A DNA stretch of 61,168 nucleotides from Sulfurovum sp. GTDB taxonomy: Bacteria > Campylobacterota > Campylobacteria > Campylobacterales > Sulfurovaceae. The stretch is taken from contig DYMX01000004.1 of NCBI GenBank assembly GCA_020721345.1, positions 1-61,168 on the forward strand, written 5' to 3'. Position numbers and translations under genes: made by a program. The notes below the pieces were generated by a model. The model saw only the letters and a list, made by a program, of their open reading frames with translations, ran no database searches and was not told where the DNA came from. Of this stretch, positions 25,984 to 34,171 are shown piece after piece; the stretch's first letter is position 1; each line of letters starts with the position of its first letter.

Positions 25984-26625
25984 ATGAAAAATAACATCAA
26001 AGATATAATAAGCGGTTATCTTGATTTCCAAGATTTTCGTTTTAAGGAAAACGAGGATAGATTTAAACAGCTTATCAATGAAGGTCAACATCCAAAAGCA
26101 TTATTCATAGGCTGTAGTGATAGCAGGGTTGTGCCGGAAATGATAACCGATAGTGAGCCTGGAGAACTATTTATAGTACGCAATGTAGGCAATTTTGTAG
26201 CTCCATTTAAACCCGATGAAGACTTCCATGCAACAGCGTCAGCCATAGAATATGCTGTCGGTGTTTTAAATGTAACTGATATTATAATCTGCGGTCATTC
26301 TCACTGCGGCGCCATCGAAGCGCTATATACAAATTTGGAATTTGATACGGACATTATTCATACTATGAAATGGCTTGAGCTTGGCAAGACTGCTAAAGAG
26401 TATGCCATGGATTGCATGCCAAACTCACCAAAAGATGAGCTTCTTAGATTTACCGAAAAAGCATCCGTAGCATTTCAGCTTAAAAATATTTTGACATATC
26501 CTATAGTTGAAAAAAGAGTTAAGGAGAAAAAACTATTTTTACACGGCTGGTACTATGATATAAGAAGCGGAAAAATATCTTACTATGACAACAAAGATAA
26601 CTCTTTTAAACCGCTTGGAGACTAA
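25984..26625 (+). CDS. Beta-class carbonic anhydrase
   Basis: 213 residues. Zinc ligands and active site are visible: Cys and Asp-Arg in GCSDSRV (about 42-48) and His-x-x-Cys in GHSHCGA (about 99-105). The RNVGNFV block lies between. The enzyme hydrates CO2 to bicarbonate; in this chemically demanding group it supports CO2 use and carbamoyl phosphate synthesis. It is co-oriented with pyrC (4-bp gap) and the PabC-like gene (2-bp gap). Confidence 0.95.
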   Translation: MKNNIKDIISGYLDFQDFRFKENEDRFKQLINEGQHPKALFIGCSDSRVVPEMITDSEPGELFIVRNVGNFVAPFKPDEDFHATASAIEYAVGVLNVTDIIICGHSHCGAIEALYTNLEFDTDIIHTMKWLELGKTAKEYAMDCMPNSPKDELLRFTEKASVAFQLKNILTYPIVEKRVKEKKLFLHGWYYDIRSGKISYYDNKDNSFKPLGD

Positions 26626-26627
26626 TT

Positions 26628-27200
26628 TTGCTGCTTGAAACTATCAAAATAGAAAATGGCGAGATCAATAACATAAAATATCATCAAAAAAGATTTGACA
26701 ACTCAAGAGAGAAGCTTTTTCACACTAAAGAAAAAATAAATTTAGACGACATCATTATTCCGCCAAAGTCCAGACTTTTTAGGTGCAGGATTGTTTATGA
26801 TAAGGATATAAAAACTGTTGAATATCTGCCATATACACCAAAAACTTTCAAAAGATTTAAAATCATCCAGTCTGATATTGATTATTCATTCAAGTATTCA
26901 GACAGAAGTGAGCTAGATAGTCTAAAGGCAAAGTATCCTGATTTTGATGAAGTTATCATAGAAAAAAACGGACTGCTAAGCGATACAACGATATCTAATA
27001 TTGCGTTTTTTGACGGACATGAGTGGATTACTCCGACATCTCCTCTGCTAAATGGAACAATGAGAGCTAAGCTAATTGATGAAGGTTTTTTAAAAGTCAA
27101 AGATATTAAAGCAAATGGGATAAAAAACTATACCAAATTTGCTCTTATTAATGCTATGATGGGTTTTAGAGAAATTGAAGATTATTGTATTGAGAATTAA
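26628..27200 (+). CDS. Class IV PLP enzyme, aminodeoxychorismate lyase-like
   Basis: 190 residues starting at TTG (26628), with GGAG seven bases upstream. Family features: YSFKYSDRSELD, probably containing the PLP lysine, and FDEVIIEKNGLLSDTTISNIAF, matching the E-N region of class IV enzymes. Such short forms are usually annotated as PabC, giving p-aminobenzoate for folate, but branched-chain or D-amino acid transaminases share the fold. E. coli PabC is 269 aa, so this lacks part of the N-terminal domain. The stop abuts the HAD gene ATG directly. Confidence 0.8.
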   Translation: MLLETIKIENGEINNIKYHQKRFDNSREKLFHTKEKINLDDIIIPPKSRLFRCRIVYDKDIKTVEYLPYTPKTFKRFKIIQSDIDYSFKYSDRSELDSLKAKYPDFDEVIIEKNGLLSDTTISNIAFFDGHEWITPTSPLLNGTMRAKLIDEGFLKVKDIKANGIKNYTKFALINAMMGFREIEDYCIEN

Positions 27201-28031
27201 ATGAAGAAAATATTTATTACCGACCTTGACCACACGCTTCTTAGAAGCGATCAAAGTGTAAGCGATTTTACTAAAGATACAATAGATCAGATAACAAAAC
27301 ATCATCTATTTACGGTTGCAACTGCTAGAAGCTTTCATAAGGTGAAAGAGTTTTTAGAAGATGTCGAGCCGAATGCCCCGATGATACTGCTTGACGGAAC
27401 CATGATAACAACAAGTGAAAAAAAAATAATTGATCTGAAACTCTTATCCAAAGAGATATCAAATGCGATTGTGTATGAGGGGCAAAAATTTGGCATATAC
27501 CCGTTTATTATCGGTCTTGAGGACAATGGCATAGAGGAGCTTTTTTGGTATCCAAAGGTACTGAATGAGCATCAAAAAGATGTACTAAAAAACTACCAAA
27601 ACGACCCAAGGCTTACTCTAAAAGACCCAATAATGGCAATGGAGCGAGTTTTAAAAGTAGTTTATTTTGGTTCTTATGAAGTTTTAAACCCTCTAACAGA
27701 CCACCTAGAAAATATTTTTGGTGATATGGTAGAATATAAACTTTCGCCGGAGAAATACGGCGGCGGATGGTTTCTGACACTTCTGCATCCAGAGGGAGAC
27801 AAATCCCATGCCATAACAAAGGTTCTTGAATATATAGATTTTTCGTGCAATGATCTCACTGTTTTCGGCGATAGCATAAATGATATAGAAATGTTTAAGC
27901 TTGCAAATGTCAGCGTAGCAGTAGCAAATGCCCTTGACGAAGTAAAACAAGAAGCAAACATTATTTTGCCACATTCCAACGACGAAGATGGAGTTGCTAT
28001 GTATCTATTAAAACTAATCAAGGAGATATGA
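27201..28031 (+). CDS. HAD-superfamily hydrolase, Cof/IIB type
   Basis: 276 residues. The nucleophile motif is DLDHTLL with Asp8 and Asp10, motif II ATARS near 39-43, and motif IV VFGDSINDIEMFK near 217-229; a Cof-type cap lies between. These enzymes dephosphorylate sugar phosphates or cofactors; the substrate is not readable. It is the only phosphatase near the AnmK/AmgK/MurU set, 1 kb away on the other strand, but resembles the Cof family rather than MupP, so a role there is speculative. It is packed 1 bp before the aldo/keto reductase. Confidence 0.88.
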   Translation: MKKIFITDLDHTLLRSDQSVSDFTKDTIDQITKHHLFTVATARSFHKVKEFLEDVEPNAPMILLDGTMITTSEKKIIDLKLLSKEISNAIVYEGQKFGIYPFIIGLEDNGIEELFWYPKVLNEHQKDVLKNYQNDPRLTLKDPIMAMERVLKVVYFGSYEVLNPLTDHLENIFGDMVEYKLSPEKYGGGWFLTLLHPEGDKSHAITKVLEYIDFSCNDLTVFGDSINDIEMFKLANVSVAVANALDEVKQEANIILPHSNDEDGVAMYLLKLIKEI

Positions 28032-28032
28032 T

Positions 28033-29049
28033 ATGCAATATCGTTATATAGGAAAAAGCGGTCTTAGAGTATCGCCTATCTGTATTGGTACTATGACCTT
28101 TGGACTACAATGTGATGAAAAAGAAGCATTTAGGATAATGGACACCGCTTATGAAAACGGCATCAATTTTTATGATACTGCTGAACTTTATCCTGTACCT
28201 CCGAGTAAAAAACTGGCAGGTCTTACTGAAGAAATTGTAGGCAAATGGCTCAAAACAAAATCAAGAGACTCTATCATACTAGCTTCCAAGGTTGCGGGTG
28301 CTGCTAATGGATGGTTTGTGCCACCTATCAGACACGGGCTAACTGCCATTGACAGTTTTCATATCAAAAGAGCCATTGAAGGAAGTCTAAAAAGACTGCA
28401 AACTGACTATATAGATCTCTATCAGATGCATTGGTCTGATTCTGTTGTACCGATCGAAGAAAGCCTAAAAGCATTTGATGAGCTAGTAAGAGATGGAAAA
28501 GTACGCTATATCGGCACATCCAACGACAGCGCATATGGACTTACAAAAGCAAACGAGACATCTAAAAGACTCGGGATTGCTAGATTTGAAAGTATCCAAA
28601 ATAACTTTTCACTCAATAACCCTAGATTTTTAGATGAACTTGCTAATGTATGTCAAAAAGAGTCTATATCATTGCTTCCATATTCTCCAATAGCAGGCGG
28701 CGTATTAAGCGGTAAATATAATCAAGGTTTTTCACAAGGTGGCAGATATAGTGATTATATAAGCGATAAAAACGGAAGAGTCAGGGCTCAAGCTACTAGA
28801 TTTGTAAATGAAAAGAGTTTGGCAACAACGGCAAGATATGTAGAGCTTGCTCTTGAACTTGATATGCACCCAGTTACACTCGCAGTTGCATACTCTAAAA
28901 ACTTTGATTTTGTTGCTTCTACTATAATTGGTGCTACAAGTGCAGCTCAACTTGAACCATCTCTAAAAGCTATGGATGTTGCATTAAGCAAAGAGACAAT
29001 GGATAGGATTGCAGATATTCAAAAGGATATTATGTATCCTATGGGTTAA
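28033..29049 (+). CDS. Aldo/keto reductase
   Basis: 338 residues forming a TIM barrel. The catalytic tetrad is visible: Asp and Tyr in NFYDTAELYP (about 50-59), Lys in ILASKVAG (about 80-87) and His in YQMHWSD (about 128-134). The NADPH-binding ATIIGATSAAQLE lies near the C-terminus. It resembles the Tas-like subfamily. It reduces aldehydes or ketones; the substrate is unknown. It ends in a 4-bp convergent overlap with murU. A different aldo/keto reductase has decayed at 53842-53973. Confidence 0.93.
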   Translation: MQYRYIGKSGLRVSPICIGTMTFGLQCDEKEAFRIMDTAYENGINFYDTAELYPVPPSKKLAGLTEEIVGKWLKTKSRDSIILASKVAGAANGWFVPPIRHGLTAIDSFHIKRAIEGSLKRLQTDYIDLYQMHWSDSVVPIEESLKAFDELVRDGKVRYIGTSNDSAYGLTKANETSKRLGIARFESIQNNFSLNNPRFLDELANVCQKESISLLPYSPIAGGVLSGKYNQGFSQGGRYSDYISDKNGRVRAQATRFVNEKSLATTARYVELALELDMHPVTLAVAYSKNFDFVASTIIGATSAAQLEPSLKAMDVALSKETMDRIADIQKDIMYPMG

Positions 29050-29729
29050 ATAGTATTCTTTTTATTGCAAATTTTATTTATCTCCTCTAGTCTATCAGGA
29101 GTGCCGATATCACGCCATAAACCATTATAAAGCTCACCGCTAACGGCATCATGTTTCATAGTGTCCCTCAAAACCTCGCCCAATGCTCTCCTGCCATATT
29201 CCAACCAACGAAATAGATTTGGGCTATAGTACCCGATCCCTGAAAATGTAAATTTTTTATTCCCAATTTCAGAAACCATGCTATCTTTTAGGCAAAAATC
29301 GCCATTTGGATTGTGTTCAGGATTTGGTACAAGTATCAAGTGGGCTAGTATCCCATCATCTAACTCGAAGTTGTTATCAAACTCATAATCACACCAAACA
29401 TCACCGTTTACCACCAAAAACGGCTCGTCTCCAAGCAACGGTAATGCTTTTACAATGCCCCCTGCGCTCTCCAAAGCTCCCTCTTTTTGCTCATCTGAGA
29501 AATGTAACTTCACACCCCATTTAGAACCATCGCCTAAAGCTTCTGATATCTTATGTCCAAGATGAGCTATGTTTATAACTATCTCTTCAAATCCAGCATT
29601 TGCTAACTTTTCTATATGCCAAACTATGATTGGTTTACCACCAATTTCAAGTAATGGTTTTGGTATTGTGTCAGTTAGAGGTTTCATCCTCTCACCTCTG
29701 CCTGCTGCTAATATCATTGCTTTTTTCAT
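29046..29729 (-). CDS. murU: Sugar-1-phosphate nucleotidyltransferase, MurU-like
   Basis: 227 residues. The nucleotide-binding signature GRGERMKPLTDTIPKPLLEI covers about 10-29, and the VNGDVWCDYEF metal-binding region lies near 111-121. It is the right size for MurU, which makes UDP-MurNAc from MurNAc-1-phosphate in peptidoglycan recycling. The assignment over other nucleotidyltransferases rests mainly on the preceding amgK and anmK genes. It begins 12 bp after the amgK stop and is last in the operon. Confidence 0.85.
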   Translation of the reverse strand: MKKAMILAAGRGERMKPLTDTIPKPLLEIGGKPIIVWHIEKLANAGFEEIVINIAHLGHKISEALGDGSKWGVKLHFSDEQKEGALESAGGIVKALPLLGDEPFLVVNGDVWCDYEFDNNFELDDGILAHLILVPNPEHNPNGDFCLKDSMVSEIGNKKFTFSGIGYYSPNLFRWLEYGRRALGEVLRDTMKHDAVSGELYNGLWRDIGTPDRLEEINKICNKKNTI

Positions 29730-29740
29730 CTTTTTTCCCT

Positions 29741-30667
29741 CTATAAAATATCCAACAATTCTTTTGTCTGCGGATATTTTTTCGCAGTTTCTATGACATA
29801 CTTAAGCGTTAATGGAATATCTTTAAGATACCCATCCTTGCCGTCGCGATAATATAGCCTTGCAAAAATTCCAAGCACTTTTATATGCCTTTGAAGCCCC
29901 ATCATATCAAACCATCTTAGCATTGTGCTATCATCTACATCTAAGCCTTTTTTCTCTCTAAAATAAAGCACAAGTTCGTCTCTAGCCACCTCATCGGTTT
30001 CGATATAACAGTCTTTTAGTAATGAAACCAAATCATAAGTGATACTACCAGATCTCGCATCTTGAAAATCAATGACACCAAGTTTGCCATTTTTGTCTAT
30101 CATGATATTTCGTGAGTGAAAATCACGATGTACAAAAACTCCCCCAGGTTGAGCGAGAATTTCATCTGCAATAGTTTCAATAATATTAGTTAGTATTGAT
30201 AGCTTTTCTGCGTCTAATTGGATATTTAAATGTTTATTTAGATACCATTCATAACACAAATCCATCTCGAATATTAAAAATTCTTTATCATACAAAGGAA
30301 GTCCATCTACATCAGCCTTTTGCATAGAGACTATCTCATTAATTGCTTTTTTATAATACTCTTTTTTATTATTATCATTTAGCGCATCAAACAGATGTGT
30401 AGAACCAAAATCTTCTAATATCAAAAAGCCAAACTCTAGATTTTTCTCTATTACCTGCGGCACTCTCACTCCTACACTAAAAAGCCTTGCCTGCATATCC
30501 AAAAATGGCGCAAGCGACTCTTTTTGACGAGATGAATCCATCAGCACAAAACTGTTATTGTCTTTATAAACTCGATAATAACTCCTAAAACTCGCATCGC
30601 TTGAAGCAACTTCTATTCTCACATCTTTCCAGCCTAACTCAGCTAGCCAAGACTCAATTTGGTTCAT
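29741..30667 (-). CDS. amgK: Cell-wall sugar kinase, AmgK-like
   Basis: 308 residues of the aminoglycoside phosphotransferase fold. The catalytic loop HRDFHSRN is at 180-187 and the metal-binding Asp of VIDFQDA at 200. AmgK phosphorylates MurNAc (and GlcNAc) at the anomeric carbon, bypassing MurNAc-6-phosphate. Its placement between anmK and murU strongly supports this. It overlaps anmK by 14 bp, so it is translationally coupled. A generic phosphotransferase is the alternative. Confidence 0.85.
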   Translation of the reverse strand: MNQIESWLAELGWKDVRIEVASSDASFRSYYRVYKDNNSFVLMDSSRQKESLAPFLDMQARLFSVGVRVPQVIEKNLEFGFLILEDFGSTHLFDALNDNNKKEYYKKAINEIVSMQKADVDGLPLYDKEFLIFEMDLCYEWYLNKHLNIQLDAEKLSILTNIIETIADEILAQPGGVFVHRDFHSRNIMIDKNGKLGVIDFQDARSGSITYDLVSLLKDCYIETDEVARDELVLYFREKKGLDVDDSTMLRWFDMMGLQRHIKVLGIFARLYYRDGKDGYLKDIPLTLKYVIETAKKYPQTKELLDIL

Positions 30668-31742
30668 ACAAACCCCCTGCTATCATATTTTCCTTTGCTC
30701 CTGTAACACTGCCCAGCTGTGCAGGGATTTTATGAATTCGCAGATACGCAAAATAAGCCATCATCATAGCCTCAATAGCATCTTCTTGCACTCCATGATC
30801 GCTAGTGAGTTTTACATTTTTGCCAAACAAAGACTTGATCCTCTCAACCAAAAAGCTATTTTTAGCGCCGCCGCCGCATAAAATTATCTCATCAATATCA
30901 AACTTACTAGCTTCATTAACTATGCTTTTCGCTGTAAGTTCTGTTAGTGTTCTTAGGATATCTTTTGGCTCAAAAACGCTACTTATTTTTGACTCTATCC
31001 AATCCATATTAAAATATTCCCTGCCTGTACTCTTTGGATGACTTTGCTTAAAGTAACCATCATCAAGCATCAAACTAAGTAGCTTGTTGTTTATCTCTCC
31101 ACTCTTTGCGATTTCGCCATTTTTATCATAACTTAGGTCAAAATATTTATCACACCAGCCATCAAGGAGTACATTTCCGCATCCTGTATCATACCCGATT
31201 AGCTCATCATTAAGAATAGAGATATTTGCCATACCGCCGATATTGACAACTGCATTTTTTTTGCCCAAATCGCCAAATAAAAACTTATGAAACAGTGGAG
31301 CGAACGGTGCTCCTTGTCCCCCACTTGCCATATCCATTCTTCTGATGTCACATACTGCTGGGATTTGGCTCTCAGCTGCCACTCTGTTTGGATTGCCTAT
31401 TTGCATAGAAAATCCCTCTCTTGGCTCATGCCACACAGTCTGCCCATGAAGTCCAATAGCTTTGATATCTTGTGATTTGAGGCTATATTTTTCTAAAAAT
31501 TGGGCGATATATTTTGCATACATCCGCCCTAGTCTATCATCTATTAAGCCGATCTCTTTTAGCGTTGTGGTTTCATTTATAACTCTTAAAATATCTTGTT
31601 TTAAATCGTCATCAAAAGGATAACTCTCGAAATGCTTCAGATACACTTTTTCATTTACAAATTCACAAAGAGCGATATCCACGCCATCAAGCGATGTACC
31701 GCTCATCACACCAATATAGAGTTCACTGTTGTTTGTTATCAT
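30654..31742 (-). CDS. anmK: Anhydro-N-acetylmuramic acid kinase
   Basis: 362 residues, close to E. coli AnmK (369 aa). The P-loop-like motif GVMSGTSLDG is at 11-20, and GLHGQTVWHEP, NIGGMANIS and the C-terminal LCGGGAKN blocks follow. It opens and phosphorylates 1,6-anhydroMurNAc to MurNAc-6-phosphate in the cytoplasm. It is transcribed after the Phd-like gene (14-bp gap) and before amgK. There is no murQ in the window, so the product would go to AmgK/MurU only if dephosphorylated first. Confidence 0.95.
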   Translation of the reverse strand: MITNNSELYIGVMSGTSLDGVDIALCEFVNEKVYLKHFESYPFDDDLKQDILRVINETTTLKEIGLIDDRLGRMYAKYIAQFLEKYSLKSQDIKAIGLHGQTVWHEPREGFSMQIGNPNRVAAESQIPAVCDIRRMDMASGGQGAPFAPLFHKFLFGDLGKKNAVVNIGGMANISILNDELIGYDTGCGNVLLDGWCDKYFDLSYDKNGEIAKSGEINNKLLSLMLDDGYFKQSHPKSTGREYFNMDWIESKISSVFEPKDILRTLTELTAKSIVNEASKFDIDEIILCGGGAKNSFLVERIKSLFGKNVKLTSDHGVQEDAIEAMMMAYFAYLRIHKIPAQLGSVTGAKENMIAGGLYEPN

Positions 31743-31756
31743 TGAATTAATTTATC

Positions 31757-32038
31757 CTATTTATCAATGCCAAGTTTGCCCAGTATATCATCATGCGAGA
31801 TAATTTTGCCATTTTCTCTTTCTTTTATTATTTTATATATCTCATGATACTCAAGTAACTCTCTAGCTTCACTTAATGCCTCATACTCTTCTATATCTAT
31901 GATGACAGCTTCTAGTTTATTGTTTCTTGATATAGCTATTTTGTCTTTTGTTTTTTTGGTGATGGAGTTGAGAATAGAGCTAAATGTTCTTGCCATATCA
32001 CTTGCACTTATGATTTCATCTTTTCTATATGCTATCAT
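31757..32038 (-). CDS. Phd/YefM-like antitoxin or regulator, no toxin beside it
   Basis: 93 residues from the ATG at 32038, which has AAAGG seven bases upstream; upstream in-frame ATGs lack this. The N-terminal Phd fold (MIAYRKDEIISASDMARTFS) is a prevent-host-death DNA-binding domain. The C-terminal part (ISHDDILGKLGIDK) matches the linker of antitoxins, but no toxin follows. Instead the next gene, 14 bp on, is anmK. It is driven by a consensus promoter and may have become the regulator of the recycling operon. Confidence 0.85.
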   Translation of the reverse strand: MIAYRKDEIISASDMARTFSSILNSITKKTKDKIAISRNNKLEAVIIDIEEYEALSEARELLEYHEIYKIIKERENGKIISHDDILGKLGIDK

Positions 32039-32066
32039 TTGCATACCTTTATGTATTATTTTGCAT

Positions 32067-32095
32067 ATTATACTACATATTTTTTTGTGTGTCAA
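32067..32095 (-). promoter_or_regulatory. Consensus sigma70 promoter of the phd-anmK-amgK-murU operon
   Basis: On the minus strand: TTGACA (32095-32090), 17-bp spacer, TATAAT (32072-32067). Both boxes are perfect E. coli consensus, which is very unusual in a genome whose other -35 boxes are weak. An imperfect ATGTA...TACAT inverted repeat surrounds the -10 and start site and could be the operator of the Phd protein. Confidence 0.75.
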
Positions 32096-32206
32096 TGGTA
32101 CTCGAATAAAATTATAAGTGCAAGTCCTATCCTAAATAGTACATCTGTTTGATTTTATCAATTCTATTAACAACACCGACCTGCAAAAGTTGGTATCAAT
32201 AACAAA

Positions 32207-32731
32207 TTAATCATTTGGAATCAGTTTAGAAAATGCATCTTTCAAGAAAAATCTTAATAAATTTTTACTACTCTTTGAAGTTACGCTAATACTACAAATA
32301 TCAGCATGTGAAAACAAATCAATCATTGCTGTATCATATATTGCCATGGCTCTTTTTGAGTCTACAACATATTCACGAATAGTTTTTGCCTGAACTCTAA
32401 TATAGCCATGATATCCGTGTGTATCTTTTTTCTTATTTTTGCCAATCTCAATAATTTTGGCAGTATCGACTTGATTGCACCGTAAAACCGAAAGTCCCTT
32501 GTTTAATATGTCGTCAAATGCTAAAGTAGTTAAACTTCCAGTACTTATATCATAATGATGGGGAGAAAAAATATTTCGTGCTAATCCTTCATCGTCTTTT
32601 ACAGTGCCGCAAGAGTACGAACTAACACTTTCTTTTTCCCACTCTAATGATTGTTCATAATTTTCAGTCAGGTAATGACATTTTGCAAAGGATAACTCTG
32701 GATTGTTAAAAAAATCCTTTGCAGATTCCAA
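32207..32731 (-). CDS. Uncharacterised protein, third gene of TIGR04255 cassette
   Basis: 174 residues, no signal or membrane segment. Features seen are an acidic N-terminus, LTTLAFDDILNKGLSVLRCN near residues 68-87, and HGYHGYIRVQAKTIREY near 105-121, with FSHADI near 139. The S/T-x-x-AF...LSV...A...H pattern recalls families of small hypothetical proteins found scattered across bacteria. No catalytic motif is assigned. It begins 11 bp after the 176-aa gene and is clearly co-transcribed. Confidence 0.65.
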   Translation of the reverse strand: MESAKDFFNNPELSFAKCHYLTENYEQSLEWEKESVSSYSCGTVKDDEGLARNIFSPHHYDISTGSLTTLAFDDILNKGLSVLRCNQVDTAKIIEIGKNKKKDTHGYHGYIRVQAKTIREYVVDSKRAMAIYDTAMIDLFSHADICSISVTSKSSKNLLRFFLKDAFSKLIPND

Positions 32732-32742
32732 AGTATAAAGCC

Positions 32743-33273
32743 TTATGCATTTCTATTAATATGAGAAATTCTTGTGGTTAAATCGCTTGAAAAAGCACCA
32801 TTTATGGCTTTATCTTCTTCGATAAAAGGAACTTTGTCCTTCATATATACAAATGTGTATGCTTCTGAATTATCACACGTTATTTCAGCATATTCATTTC
32901 CATTTTCCCAATAAAAACCAATCTCACCTGAACCTGATAACATTAATTTTGGCGCTTTAAATACATAGTTTTTACATTGCAATAATAATTTCTCACATGC
33001 ACTGATGATGTCAAAAGTCGGTGCTTTTCCCCCGTAACCATCCCAATCATATTGTAAAGACAAATAACTATGTAATATATTTATAGCATTTATATATGCA
33101 TCACTAAAAATTAGGTCTTTAGATTTCGATATGGAATATATTGGTTTAAATGATGTACTTGTATCTTTTGTCTGTACTTCAATGTCTACTGATGGAAAAG
33201 TAGGGATCGCACTAATTTGGGTTGCTGGCATTGTCAAAGCCATTGCTGTTGAAATTACGGTAGCAGTAATCAT
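32743..33273 (-). CDS. Uncharacterised protein with DWDGYGG motif, second gene of cassette
   Basis: 176 residues. The N-terminus (about 1-30) is hydrophobic and could be a weak signal or hydrophobic lead. The core has YDWDGYGGKAPTFDI near residues 75-89, SGSGEIGFYWENGNEYAEI near 113-131, and a beta-rich C-terminus. The WDGYGA...PS...DGEI.FEW pattern recurs in small unknown proteins of many genomes, as far as I recall. The ATG overlaps the TIGR04255 stop by 4 bp (ATGA). Function unknown. Confidence 0.65.
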   Translation of the reverse strand: MITATVISTAMALTMPATQISAIPTFPSVDIEVQTKDTSTSFKPIYSISKSKDLIFSDAYINAINILHSYLSLQYDWDGYGGKAPTFDIISACEKLLLQCKNYVFKAPKLMLSGSGEIGFYWENGNEYAEITCDNSEAYTFVYMKDKVPFIEEDKAINGAFSSDLTTRISHINRNA

Positions 33274-34079
33274 TTTTCACACCCTAAATCAATTCTTTTA
33301 CAAATTTCTGCTGATAATAAATTGCACATTACTTCTTTATTTAACAGATGATTTTTTTCAATGATTGGTTTAATTGCACTGATCACACCTGATGAGTTAG
33401 TAGAAACTGGAATTAAATTCGAGCAAGTTGTTTTATGGTGCGTTTGTATAACAACTTTGGGACTCATTTTTTCATCTAAAAAATAATTCATATTGATATT
33501 ATTTAAAATTTTATGCTCATGATTTGAAAAATACCCTTGGTGAATGTGCCAAAAATCATCTTTAGACCATATGTGATTTGGAATGAAATCATTTCCTTCT
33601 CTAAATAATTCTTTTTTCCAATCTTTTGTAGCATCAGAAATTCCGAACTCATCAATATACTCTATCCCAATTTCTTGAATATTATTACCTTCTAATGCAG
33701 GCATAAAAAAGTCTATATATTTTTTTACTGTAGCCCACACTTCATCCCATCTGGTGTAATCACTAGACCCAATAGTTAAAAAATTATTTGCTAAATTAAC
33801 AAACCATTTCTGTCTTCCATCAGGTAATAAAGTGTCAAATATGACTCCATTCATCATTGGAGAGTGTATATTTTGTGGCTGTTCTATCATATCGCCAATC
33901 TGAAAACTAATCATATTTTGTGGCTGACATCTTGGTAATTTGTCAATCATATCAGGAGTGTTTTGATAATTAGTAATGACATTTTTAATAACAGCATCAT
34001 TTATTGGTGCTGACAAAACAAAAATAAACGCAACTTTTTCAATTGCGTTATTACTATTTTGAAGAATAATATTACTCAT
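33270..34079 (-). CDS. TIGR04255-like protein, first gene of cassette
   Basis: 269 residues, soluble. It fits the sporadically distributed TIGR04255 family: FLTIGSSDYTRWDEVWATVKKY and an IGIEYIDEF segment near residues 136-144, plus a beta-rich middle. The family has no established function and appears patchily, often in variable genome regions. The three cassette genes are visibly more AT-rich than neighbours (by count 23% GC at 33301-33360 against 43% at 34501-34560). The cassette lies between a symporter and the recycling operon, suggesting insertion. Confidence 0.7.
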   Translation of the reverse strand: MSNIILQNSNNAIEKVAFIFVLSAPINDAVIKNVITNYQNTPDMIDKLPRCQPQNMISFQIGDMIEQPQNIHSPMMNGVIFDTLLPDGRQKWFVNLANNFLTIGSSDYTRWDEVWATVKKYIDFFMPALEGNNIQEIGIEYIDEFGISDATKDWKKELFREGNDFIPNHIWSKDDFWHIHQGYFSNHEHKILNNINMNYFLDEKMSPKVVIQTHHKTTCSNLIPVSTNSSGVISAIKPIIEKNHLLNKEVMCNLLSAEICKRIDLGCEK

Positions 34080-34171
34080 TTACCAAGCTCCACATTTTTA
34101 ATTTTATATAATATTATTACATAAAGACTTAAAACAAAATAGTCAAATACATAAAATATCATTTATTGCTT

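Noticed and set aside
27201-28031. HAD hydrolase as MupP
   Set aside because: Its motifs and size fit the Cof/IIB group rather than MupP, and it lies in another operon, so it is only offered as a possibility in the recycling finding.
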